Source: Bacteroidales bacterium (GTDB lineage: Bacteria > Bacteroidota > Bacteroidia > Bacteroidales > P3). Taken from it: 64,000 nucleotides of DNA. This document shows positions 25,396 to 32,325 of the stretch, one piece after another. Position 1 is the first letter of the stretch; every line of letters begins with the position of its first letter. The stretch covers positions 1 to 64,000 of the forward strand of contig JAFVCE010000014.1 in the NCBI GenBank assembly GCA_017479385.1, read 5' to 3'. Below the pieces are notes generated by a model, which was given only the letters and a program-made list of their open reading frames with translations, made no database searches and was not told where the DNA came from. The position numbers were made by a program, and so were the translations under genes.

Positions 25396-25839
25396 ATGAA
25401 AAAGACCATAGCCATAGCCTCCGACCACGCAGGCTACCTCTTGAAAGATAAAGTGAAAGCCTTGCTCGAAGCACGCGGCTTCGAGGTCGAAGACTTCGGC
25501 ACCAACGGCCCCGACAGCGTGGATTATCCCGACTTTGCCCACCCCGTGGCTTCGGCTGTAGAGCAGGGTCGTTGCCCGATGGCAATACTCATCTGCGGCA
25601 CTGGCAACGGCATGCAGATTGCTGCCAACAAGCACCAAGGAGTGCGCTGCGCCCTCTGCTGGCAACGCGAAATAGCAGCCTTGGCCCGCCAACACAACGA
25701 TGCCAACATCATGGCCCTGCCGGCTCGCTTCATTGCCGACGACGAGGCCCTGGCCTGCGTCGAGACTTTCCTCGACACCCCCTTCGAGGGCGGACGTCAC
25801 CAACGCCGTGTCGAGAAAATTGTGCTACAAAATAGTTAA
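25396..25839 (+). CDS. rpiB: Ribose-5-phosphate isomerase B
   Basis: 147 residues. It interconverts ribose 5-phosphate and ribulose 5-phosphate in the pentose phosphate pathway. RpiB/LacAB features are the N-terminal I-A-S-D-H-A-G-Y-x-L-K, D-Y-P-D-F-A-H-P-V-A, the I-C-G-T-G-N-G-M-Q-I-A-A-N-K active-site loop, N-D-A-N-I-M-A-L-P-A-R, and the closing F-x-G-G-R-H-Q-R-R-V. The LacAB/RpiB family normally has a cysteine in the active-site loop, and ICGTGNG provides it. It is transcribed away from nadA from its own -7 element. Downstream is a pyrimidine-rich stretch resembling part of the dispersed repeat family. Confidence 0.95.
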   Translation: MKKTIAIASDHAGYLLKDKVKALLEARGFEVEDFGTNGPDSVDYPDFAHPVASAVEQGRCPMAILICGTGNGMQIAANKHQGVRCALCWQREIAALARQHNDANIMALPARFIADDEALACVETFLDTPFEGGRHQRRVEKIVLQNS

Positions 25840-25861
25840 AATTTAGTTAATTTTAACATTT

Positions 25862-25905
25862 CTAACCCCTCCCCTACCCCTTTTACATAGGGTGCGGACA
25901 GGCCA
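25862..25905 (+). repeat. Partial copy of a 3'-end repeat downstream of rpiB
   Basis: CTAACCCCTCCCCTACCCC, then TTTTACATAGGGTGCGGAC, resembles the distal part of the copy after mnmG (CTAACCCCTCCCTGACCC, then TGGGTCGGAG). The core TCGTATTGAGGTCGAAC half is missing, so membership in the family is tentative. Confidence 0.4.
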
Positions 25906-26045
25906 AATATGCATGCTGTTGAAAAAAAATAAAATCACCGCAACACGCTGATAAACACCTTTTTAATTACTAAAAAACGCACTCTGGAGAGCAGCGTAAC
26001 AATTTTTTAACAAAAAAAACATTACTTATTTCAAAAAAAAATTGT

Positions 26046-26052
26046 TACTTTG
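26046..26052 (+). promoter_or_regulatory. Putative -7 element of spt
   Basis: TACTTTG is one base shorter than TAnnTTTG and ends 22 nt before the chosen ATG. It also excludes an alternative TTG start at 26042, which would lie inside the promoter. Confidence 0.4.
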
Positions 26053-26074
26053 CAAGTTGAAACATAAACCGACA

Positions 26075-27259
26075 ATGAAGCCACTACAGCAAAAATTAGC
26101 CCAGTACACTGCCCCACAGGAAGCCAAAAGCAAAGGTATTTACCCCTATTTCACCCCCATCGAGTCTGAGCAGAACACTGAAGTCATCGTCAGCGGACGC
26201 AAGGTGCTCATGTTCGGCTCCAACTCCTACCTTGGGCTAACCAACGACCCCCGCCTCAAGGAGGCCGCCAAACGCGCTATCGACAAGTATGGTACCGGCT
26301 GCGCAGGTTCGCCTTTCCTTAATGGAACGCTCGACATTCACGTCGAACTGCAAGAGCGCTTGGCCGAATTTCTTGGCAAAGACGGCGTCATGCTCTTCTC
26401 GGCCGGATTCAACGCCAACGCGGGCGTAATACCCTGTATTACAGGACGTAACGACTATGTGGTTTACGACGACCGCGACCACGCCTCGATTATGGAAGGC
26501 AAGCAGCTCACCTTTGCCAAGACCTACAAATATAAGCACAACAATATGGACGACCTGGAGCGTGTGCTCGGTCAGCTGCCCGAAGGCGCGGTGAAGCTCG
26601 TGGTCTCCGACGGTGTCTTCTCGATGGAGGGCGACGTGGCACCCGTCGACCGCATGGTCGAAATCTGCAACCGCCACAACGCCACACTCATGATTGACGA
26701 AGCCCACGGCCTCGGCGTTTTTGGACGCGAAGGACGCGGCACGTGCGACCACTTCGACCAACTGCCCAACGTCGAACTCGTCATGGGCACATTCAGCAAA
26801 AGTCTCGCCTCGGTGGGCGGATTCATAGCCTCCGACAAAGACACCATCAACTGGATGAAGCACAACGTGCGCCCCTACATCTTCACCGCCTCCATCCCAC
26901 CAGCCTCGACCGCTTCGGTGCTCAAAGCCCTCGAAATCATGCGCTCCGAGCCCGAACGCCGCCAAGCCCTGTGGGACATCACCAACTACGCCCTCAAGGC
27001 CTTCCGCGACCTCGGCTTCGAAATTGGCAACACCCAGTCGCCAATCATCCCTCTCTATGTGCGCGACTACGACAAGACATTCCTCCTCATGCACCTACTC
27101 TTCGAGCAGGGTATCTTCGTCACACCTGTCATCCCACCAGCTGTGCCAAACGAAGAAACCCTCATCCGCTTCGCCCTCATGGCCACACACACTCGCCAGC
27201 AGGTCGACTATGCCGTAGACCATATCTACCAAACCTTCAAGCAGCTCGAAATACTCTGA
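26075..27259 (+). CDS. spt: Serine palmitoyltransferase (sphingolipid synthesis)
   Basis: 394 residues from the ATG at 26075 (MKPLQQKLAQYTAP). A PLP-dependent alpha-oxoamine synthase of the SPT/KBL/BioF family. In Bacteroidota it condenses serine with a fatty acyl thioester to 3-ketosphinganine, the first step of sphingolipid synthesis. Evidence includes NSYLGL, Y-G-T-G-x-x-G-S-P-F-L-N-G-T, the aspartate block L-M-I-D-E-A-H-G-L-G-V-F-G, the PLP-lysine motif T-F-S-K-S-L-A-S-V-G-G-F, and F-T-A-S-I-P-P-A. GSPFLNGT and the G-x-F-x-T-P-V-I-P-P-A-V-P motif favour SPT over KBL (threonine catabolism) and BioF (biotin). The GNAT-like gene follows 73 nt downstream on the same strand. Confidence 0.93.
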   Translation: MKPLQQKLAQYTAPQEAKSKGIYPYFTPIESEQNTEVIVSGRKVLMFGSNSYLGLTNDPRLKEAAKRAIDKYGTGCAGSPFLNGTLDIHVELQERLAEFLGKDGVMLFSAGFNANAGVIPCITGRNDYVVYDDRDHASIMEGKQLTFAKTYKYKHNNMDDLERVLGQLPEGAVKLVVSDGVFSMEGDVAPVDRMVEICNRHNATLMIDEAHGLGVFGREGRGTCDHFDQLPNVELVMGTFSKSLASVGGFIASDKDTINWMKHNVRPYIFTASIPPASTASVLKALEIMRSEPERRQALWDITNYALKAFRDLGFEIGNTQSPIIPLYVRDYDKTFLLMHLLFEQGIFVTPVIPPAVPNEETLIRFALMATHTRQQVDYAVDHIYQTFKQLEIL

Positions 27260-27332
27260 CAACCACCATCCGAGTAGGCGCTTAAAAAGATATAAACCAG
27301 ACTATTAGAACAAAACTAACAGCACAAGCCTC

Positions 27333-28454
27333 ATGTCTGCCATCGAAGTAAGAACCGTCAGCACTCGTCGCGACCTCGACCGCTTCATCGCTTTCCCCAA
27401 CCACCTCTTTCGCGATGTGCCCTCCTATATACCACCCCTCAACCTCGACGAGCGCAACCTTCTTGGACCCAAAAACCCGTCGCTCGACCACTGCCAGCGC
27501 GAGCTCTACCTGGCTTGGCGCGATGGCAAAGTTGTGGGCCGCGTGGCAGCCATAATCAACCACACCGTCAACGAGCATTGGAACAAGCGCGCTGTGCGCT
27601 TCGGTTGGTTCGATTTCGTCGAAGACTACGACGTTTTTACCACCCTGCTCGACCAGGTGGTTGCCTATGGTCGCCAAAACGGAATGGACGAAATTGAGGG
27701 GCCTTTCGGCTTTACCGATATGGACAAAGAGTGTTGGGCTATCGACAACTTCGACGCTCGCCAAAACATCTCAACACTCTATAACCCAGAATATTACGTC
27801 CGCTTCATCGAGCGCGCTGGCTACGAGGTTCTTTGCCGCTGGCAGCAATACTCGATGCAGGCCAACCAGCCCATCCCCGACAAGGTGGCCCGCCTCAACA
27901 AACTAATCATGGAGAAGTACCACCTCCACCTCGTCAAGGTCAAGCGCCGCAAAGACATCTACCCCCATGCCGAGAAGTTCTTCCACGCCATAAACGACTC
28001 GTTCAAGGACCTTTACGACTTTGTGCCCATGACCGAGAAGGAGATTGCCACCTACATCAAGCAGTATATCCCATTCGTCGACCTCAACTTTGTGCAGTTT
28101 GTCGAAGACGAACAGGATAACCTTGTCGCCTTCGGCCTCTCCATTCCCGACCTCACACCCGCATTCCAACGTGCCAAAGGGCGCCTATTCCCCTTCGGGT
28201 GGTACCGTATATTGCACGACCTCAAGCACTTCGACACCATCGACCTGCTGCTCAACGGCGTTCTGCCCGAGTGGCAGAAGCGCGGCGTGCACTCCATCTA
28301 CTATTCCGACATGAACCAGGCCGCCATCACCTACGGCGTCCACACCGCCTACACCAACCCACAAATCATTGGCAACGAGGCCGTTAAAATCTGGGAGACG
28401 CAATACAACACCAAACCCTTGATGAAGCGAGCCGTGTTTGGGAAAAAGATTTGA
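27333..28454 (+). CDS. GNAT-fold acyltransferase-like protein next to spt
   Basis: 373 residues, no signal peptide. The N-terminus (V-R-T-V-S-T-R-R-D-L-D-R-F-I-A-F-P) and the block W-R-D-G-K-V-V-G-R-V-A-A-I-I-N, followed by E-G-P-F-G-F-T-D-M-D-K-E and A-G-Y-E-V-L, match Bacteroidota proteins of the GNAT superfamily. No experimentally assigned substrate is known to me. Placement directly after spt suggests a role in sphingolipid N-acylation or a linked step, but that is inference from context only. The gene ends before a copy of the dispersed 3' repeat (28491-28520). Confidence 0.75.
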   Translation: MSAIEVRTVSTRRDLDRFIAFPNHLFRDVPSYIPPLNLDERNLLGPKNPSLDHCQRELYLAWRDGKVVGRVAAIINHTVNEHWNKRAVRFGWFDFVEDYDVFTTLLDQVVAYGRQNGMDEIEGPFGFTDMDKECWAIDNFDARQNISTLYNPEYYVRFIERAGYEVLCRWQQYSMQANQPIPDKVARLNKLIMEKYHLHLVKVKRRKDIYPHAEKFFHAINDSFKDLYDFVPMTEKEIATYIKQYIPFVDLNFVQFVEDEQDNLVAFGLSIPDLTPAFQRAKGRLFPFGWYRILHDLKHFDTIDLLLNGVLPEWQKRGVHSIYYSDMNQAAITYGVHTAYTNPQIIGNEAVKIWETQYNTKPLMKRAVFGKKI

Positions 28455-28490
28455 AAAACAGAGAATTTCGAACCCAACCTCGCTCCAAGC

Positions 28491-28520
28491 AGGGGTTAAG
28501 GTCGTGTTGAGGTCGAACAG
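28491..28520 (+). repeat. Dispersed 3'-end repeat, copy R1
   Basis: Lies 37 nt after the GNAT-like stop. It contains GGGGTTAAGGTCGTGTTGAG followed by GTCGAACAG. It matches copy R2 at 28 of 30 positions when R2 is read on the minus strand. Related copies are at 38867-38896, 47393-47422 and 58860-58889. Confidence 0.75.
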
Positions 28521-28564
28521 GGCCTATCGCTCAAGCATTTACATCTCGGCCACCGCAGAGGCTC

Positions 28565-28601
28565 AAAAAGGGCCATAATTGATTATAAATCATTATGGCC
28601 C
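28565..28601 (-). terminator. Rho-independent terminator of the 416-aa gene
   Basis: On the minus strand a perfect 10-bp stem GGGCCATAAT / ATTATGGCCC (28570-28579 with 28592-28601) and a 12-nt loop are followed by five T (28565-28569). It lies 19 nt past the stop of the minus-strand gene ending at 28621. Confidence 0.75.
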
Positions 28602-28620
28602 AGCAATTTGCAATTAACAA

Positions 28621-29871
28621 TCAGTGGATTATGGTTTTGTGGGCGCGCTGAATTTTGCGGCGAAAGGCGTCGGCTTTGGTTCGGCGAATGGAGCACGAGG
28701 GCGACTCTACGAAGCGGAACAGGGCGTCGTAGGTAACGAGGCTGCCGTCTTCCTGGCGCCAGTGGTTGAGTTCGGTGTAGATGGAGCGGCAGTAACGCGA
28801 GAGGTCTTCGCTGTCGAACCGGTCGGGAAACCAGGCGGCCATCTGCTTCATGAAGGCGGGCACCTGCGTGTTGCGTAAGAGGTTGAGTTGCAGCATGGTG
28901 TAGTAGATGACGGCCATTTGGTTCTTCTGCCGTGGGTCGATTCCGTCGGCTTGGTCGTCGAAAAGCGAGCCGATGGCTTGGCGCAGGTGCGAGGCACGAT
29001 TTTCGTTGTATACCTGGCGGCGCGAGAAGATGTGCTCGCTCAGTTCCACACCGTTGACCATGGCTTCGGCGGCGGCAGGCTTGTCGGCAAAAGCGCGCTC
29101 CAACTCGTCTATCATCTCGCGTTGCACGATGTATTCGAACCCGAGAGTGTAGTCCTCGTCGGTGAGGTTGCGTTTGCGCAGTTGTACGCAGAATTCCAGC
29201 CTGTTGCCGGCAAATTTGCGGTAGAGGTCGGCCACGGGTTGGCGGTTGTAGCTGGCGTCGAGGTCAGAGACCAGCAGCGGCACGTCGGTAGGTTTGGCGC
29301 GGCGCAGGTGGTTGCGGCGATAGGTGAGCATCAGGGCCTGCCCTTCGCTGCTGTTCTTGTAGGCCGAGAGGGCCGCCTCGAAGGTCTCTTCGAGGCGTTG
29401 GGGGTCGTAGTAGCGTGGTAGGTCGGCCAGTTTCTGCACAAGGCTGTTCACCTCGTGGCGAATGTTGTGGAAAGCTTGGCAGAGGGTTGGGGCTTCGCGG
29501 CGCACAATCTCGGTGAGCGAATACAGCCCCTCCGAGTAGTAGGGCGTGCCGTTGTAGGGGCTTTGGAGGCCCATGGTTTTGGGCAGCTGCTCCAGTTCGC
29601 TCAGGTCTATGGCCTCGAGGCGCTCGTCGAGCCGGGCTATATCGGTCTTGCAACGACGGTGAACAGGTTGGCGCAGCCGCAGCGAGCCCAACTGGCTGTC
29701 GTAGTAGGGAATGAGGGCTACAAGAAACTCGCTGTAGGCCGAGCAAAGGCTCATCAGGGCCAGTGACTGCTGAACCGGGTGGTTGCGCTGATTTTCGAGC
29801 ATTGCGACGTTGGCTTCCATGTTGGCAATGAAGCGAACAAACTGGTTATCAAATTTTTGTGCTGTATTCAT
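28621..29871 (-). CDS. Conserved-looking soluble protein of unknown function
   Basis: 416 residues from the ATG at 29871 (MNTAQKFDNQFVRFIANMEANV). The frame stays open further upstream, but that part crosses a repeat-rich spacer and a -7 element at 29901, so I reject it. No signal peptide or membrane segment. The sequence looks alpha-helical and rich in Arg, Gln, Tyr and Leu (for example L-R-Q-P-V-H-R-R-C-K-T-D-I-A-R-L-D-E-R-L-E-A-I-D), with a basic C-terminus (SIRRTKADAFRRKIQRAHK). I do not recognise the family and see no catalytic motif. It has its own terminator and promoter and stands alone, next to an array of short motifs it might recognise or that might regulate it. A replication- or element-associated role is possible but unsupported. 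Confidence 0.75.
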   Translation of the reverse strand: MNTAQKFDNQFVRFIANMEANVAMLENQRNHPVQQSLALMSLCSAYSEFLVALIPYYDSQLGSLRLRQPVHRRCKTDIARLDERLEAIDLSELEQLPKTMGLQSPYNGTPYYSEGLYSLTEIVRREAPTLCQAFHNIRHEVNSLVQKLADLPRYYDPQRLEETFEAALSAYKNSSEGQALMLTYRRNHLRRAKPTDVPLLVSDLDASYNRQPVADLYRKFAGNRLEFCVQLRKRNLTDEDYTLGFEYIVQREMIDELERAFADKPAAAEAMVNGVELSEHIFSRRQVYNENRASHLRQAIGSLFDDQADGIDPRQKNQMAVIYYTMLQLNLLRNTQVPAFMKQMAAWFPDRFDSEDLSRYCRSIYTELNHWRQEDGSLVTYDALFRFVESPSCSIRRTKADAFRRKIQRAHKTIIH

Positions 29872-29900
29872 GGTTCTACTTATCTTTTTTGAAGAGACTG

Positions 29901-29908
29901 CAAAGTTA
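29901..29908 (-). promoter_or_regulatory. Putative -7 element of the 416-aa gene
   Basis: The minus strand reads TAACTTTG (TAnnTTTG), leaving a leader of about 26 nt. It supports the start at 29871. Confidence 0.55.
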
Positions 29909-29970
29909 CGAAAATTTTTTTGTTCCAACCAAGTATGTTTGCGCCTGTGCGCGGGGCTGTGTATCGGTTG

Positions 29971-30168
29971 TGTAACGAGTGTAACATCTTTCGCGTTGAA
30001 AATCATCATTTTCGGCAAAACGTTGCAACGCCGAGTGCAACGATTTTTTCGAAAAGTGTAACGATAATTCTCTTTTCGCCCCCTCCCCTCCCCTATCGTT
30101 ACAAAGCGTTGTAGCCTTTCGTTGCAATGGTTAGAGGCCGGTGTGCAAAAACGTTGTAATCGTTGTAA
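29971..30168. repeat. Iterated TCGTTRYA motif array, about ten copies
   Basis: Within 198 bp of gene-free spacer, copies or near-copies of TCGTTRYA or its complement TRYAACGA lie at 29971-29978, 29980-29987, 30021-30030 (palindrome CGTTGCAACG), 30036-30043, 30057-30064, 30096-30103, 30107-30113, 30119-30127, 30152-30159 and 30160-30168. Both orientations occur and spacing is irregular. The pattern resembles iterons or a multi-operator regulatory region. The rest of the 29872-30298 spacer holds only the two promoters. Confidence 0.6.
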
Positions 30169-30218
30169 AATACTGTAAATTAGCAACTTAATTTCACGCA
30201 TAGGTCGAATAAAGGGTG

Positions 30219-30226
30219 TAATTTTG
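30219..30226 (+). promoter_or_regulatory. Putative -7 element of the DUF6266 gene
   Basis: TAATTTTG matches TAnnTTTG just downstream of the iterated array, so a protein bound to the array could act on it. Confidence 0.5.
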
Positions 30227-30298
30227 CAAAAAATTTCAAACAGCGGCCACTGAATGAAAACAAAAAAAGTAAAGTTAAACCAAAAAAATTCGACAACA

Positions 30299-30973
30299 AT
30301 GAAAAACGAAATCGACGCCATCGTTATGGCAACAATCAAGCAAGGTATTCTCGGCGGCTTCAGCGGCCTGGTAGGTAATGTGGTGGGCAGCTCGTGGAAG
30401 AGCCGTGCCGTCATCAAATCGCGTCCGCTCCATGTTCACGACCCCAAAACTGCCAAGCAGCTCCTCTCGCGTGCTCGCTTTGCCACGGTGCAACACCTTG
30501 CCTCGGTTGTGGGTCTCTCCACCATCAATGCGGGCTTCCATTCCAAGTCTCGCTATATGACCGAGAGCAACTACTTCTTCAAATGCAACTACGACGCCGT
30601 TACCGGCTTCGACGCTGACAATCTGGACGTTGACTACAGCAAGGTGGTGGTGGCCGAAGGCCGTCTTCCTGGTGTGGCCGTCACCCAAAACGCTGCCAGC
30701 GAAGACCCTTTGAGCGCCCACGTGGCATGGGTCGACGTTAGCGACCTCGACAGCAGCGCCGGCGACATGGTGCGTATCGTCGCCCTCGACCCCGAACAGG
30801 GCACTTCGGTGGCTTTCTCGGCCAACCGTTCTACCCGTGAGGCCGATGTAACCCTCCCCGCCTTCATGAAAGGCCACACTGTCCACTTCTATCTCTTTGT
30901 CCTCGGCATGGGTGCCACCACCGTAGGCATGGTTTCCAACTCTGTCTATGCTGGCAAAGCCGTCATTGCCTGA
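30299..30973 (+). CDS. DUF6266-family protein
   Basis: 224 residues from the ATG at 30299. The family's typical N-terminus (M-A-T-I-K-Q-G-I-L-G-G-F-S-G) begins nine codons later at 30326, which is an equally possible start; the intervening codons look coding in composition. After that come V-G-N-V-V-G-S-S-W-K and a block of conserved polar residues (RPLHVHDPKTAKQLLSRARF), then an Ig-like beta-rich C-terminal half. DUF6266 proteins are common in Bacteroidota and have no known function. There is no signal peptide. The small protein at 31054 follows on the same strand after 80 nt. Strongly biased host-like codon use argues against very recent acquisition. Confidence 0.88.
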   Translation: MKNEIDAIVMATIKQGILGGFSGLVGNVVGSSWKSRAVIKSRPLHVHDPKTAKQLLSRARFATVQHLASVVGLSTINAGFHSKSRYMTESNYFFKCNYDAVTGFDADNLDVDYSKVVVAEGRLPGVAVTQNAASEDPLSAHVAWVDVSDLDSSAGDMVRIVALDPEQGTSVAFSANRSTREADVTLPAFMKGHTVHFYLFVLGMGATTVGMVSNSVYAGKAVIA

Positions 30974-31053
30974 GCCCCCCCTACCCACCCCTGGTGGCCG
31001 CGGCTGCCAGGGGCTAACTCTCAACCTCACAAAAAAACATAATAGCAATAACT

Positions 31054-31329
31054 ATGCCATTCTGCAAAAAAATCAAAAAAAGACTAACCCCGATGAAATG
31101 GAAAAACCTGTTTATCAAGCCGATAGGCTCAATTTTGGCCAAGCTGAGACGTCAGCCCAAGGTGTGCAAACCTGCCACACTCGACCCCACCGACTGGCAG
31201 ACAATTGTCAAAATTGTCATAGCCGTCCTCACCCTCCTCGGTTCGCTTTTGGGCGACCAAAACCACGGCTCCGAAAAAGCCACAACTAACCCCGGCGAGT
31301 CCGAAGAGCCCCCGGACGTTCCAGAATAG
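31054..31329 (+). CDS. Small one-helix protein, smalltalk-like
   Basis: 91 residues. A basic N-terminus (CKKIKKRL...KWKNLFIKPIG) precedes T-D-W-Q-T-I-V-K-I-V-I-A-V-L-T-L-L-G-S-L-L-G, a single hydrophobic helix of the W-x-T-I-x-K-x-x-I-A-x-x-T type found in Bacteroidota smalltalk proteins, then an acidic proline-rich tail ending PPDVPE. Typical smalltalk proteins are only about 30 residues, so this one carries extensions on both sides. A start at the internal ATG (31093) is possible. A strong hairpin follows 37 nt after the stop. Function unknown; probably membrane-associated. Confidence 0.6.
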   Translation: MPFCKKIKKRLTPMKWKNLFIKPIGSILAKLRRQPKVCKPATLDPTDWQTIVKIVIAVLTLLGSLLGDQNHGSEKATTNPGESEEPPDVPE

Positions 31330-31366
31330 TCAAGATTGGGGTCTTTGTGGTCGGGTCTTCCTTTTC

Positions 31367-31396
31367 GAGGCCGGCGCCCGCAAGGGCGCCGGCCTC
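31367..31396 (+). terminator. Strong hairpin after the small protein gene
   Basis: A perfect 13-bp stem, GAGGCCGGCGCCC paired with GGGCGCCGGCCTC, is closed by a GCAA tetraloop and followed by ATTTTG. The T-run is short, but the stem is very stable. It separates the plus-strand small gene from the convergent SDR gene. Confidence 0.7.
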
Positions 31397-31420
31397 ATTT
31401 TGTGCCCTCTGTGGCGCCGT

Positions 31421-32224
31421 TCAGCACTTGTAGTAGTCTCGCAGTATGCTCACCATCCAACGCCCTGGAATGACCCTTTTTAGCGCCACAGAGGCCCATT
31501 GTTCGAGGTTGGCTACCACATAGCGCATGGCAGGTTTGCGGCTATCTACAATGCGAGCCACTCGCCGAGCCAGCACTTCGGGCTTCAGCCCGCCGTTCTC
31601 CTCCTTCTCTATCAGCCCCAGCGAGCGGCGAAACAGTGGGCCATAGTCGGGGTCGTTGAGCGAAGCCTCCGAGTTGCGTCGGCTGGCTGTGAAACCTGTG
31701 GCAAAGTCGCCTGGCTCGACCAGCGTCACGCTGATTCCGAACCCTTTAACCTCGGCAGCCAGGGCCTCCGAAAAGCCCTCAATTGCAAACTTCGAGGCCG
31801 AATAGTAGCCCTGGTATGGCAGCCCCATCACCCCGCCTATCGAGCTCAGGTTGATGATTTTGCCACTTCGTTGGCTCCGCATTTGTGGCAACACGGCGCG
31901 ACACATATTGACGCACCCCATAAAGTTGGTACCCATCTGCAGGTCTATCTCCTCTTCGGTGGCCAGTTCGAGGGCGCCGCCAATGCCCATGCCGGCATTG
32001 TTAACTAGCACGTCTATGCGCCCCTCGGTGGCCACAATTTCGGCCACCACAGCGCGCAGCCCCTCGGCGTTGCGCACATCGGCCTTCACCTCTTTCACCC
32101 CCTCGCCACAGCCGCTCCCACGGCGGCTCAAACCATAGACGGTGTGCCCGTGCGAGGCCAAAAGTTCGGCCGTGGCTTTGCCAAATCCGGAACTCGCCCC
32201 AGTGATTATGATTATCTTACGCAT
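31421..32224 (-). CDS. Short-chain dehydrogenase/reductase
   Basis: 267 residues of the classical SDR fold. The cofactor motif T-G-A-S-S-G-F-G is at residues 8-15, N-N-A-G-M-G near 89, the catalytic serine in I-N-L-S-S-I-G-G, and the catalytic pair Y-Y-S-A-S-K. Then E-P-G-D-F-A-T-G-F, typical of the substrate loop. SDRs reduce or oxidise carbonyl/hydroxyl groups with NAD(P)H; the substrate cannot be assigned. A basic residue following the first strand (S-R-R) suggests a preference for NADP(H). It is monocistronic and divergent from the DUF4175 gene with its own -7 element. A sphingolipid or fatty-acid role is possible but has no support beyond distance to spt (4 kb). Confidence 0.9.
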   Translation of the reverse strand: MRKIIIITGASSGFGKATAELLASHGHTVYGLSRRGSGCGEGVKEVKADVRNAEGLRAVVAEIVATEGRIDVLVNNAGMGIGGALELATEEEIDLQMGTNFMGCVNMCRAVLPQMRSQRSGKIINLSSIGGVMGLPYQGYYSASKFAIEGFSEALAAEVKGFGISVTLVEPGDFATGFTASRRNSEASLNDPDYGPLFRRSLGLIEKEENGGLKPEVLARRVARIVDSRKPAMRYVVANLEQWASVALKRVIPGRWMVSILRDYYKC

Positions 32225-32248
32225 GGTCTTCTTTGCTTAATTTTTTTG

Positions 32249-32256
32249 CAAATGTA
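32249..32256 (-). promoter_or_regulatory. Putative -7 element of the SDR gene
   Basis: The minus strand reads TACATTTG (TAnnTTTG), 24 nt from the ATG at 32224. Confidence 0.45.
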
Positions 32257-32299
32257 CAAAAAAATATTCATCCGTTGCCGTAAAATGTCAAAAATTTCG

Positions 32300-32307
32300 T
32301 ATTTTTG
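32300..32307 (+). promoter_or_regulatory. Putative -7 element of the DUF4175 gene
   Basis: TATTTTTG matches TAnnTTTG, with the ATG at 32326 following 18 nt later. It argues against an earlier start. Confidence 0.5.
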
Positions 32308-32325
32308 CAAGTTCTTTCTATTGTT

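Noticed and set aside
29872-30417. Upstream extension of the 416-aa gene (longer start)
   Set aside because: It would run through the motif array, its own -7 element and the first part of the DUF6266 gene.
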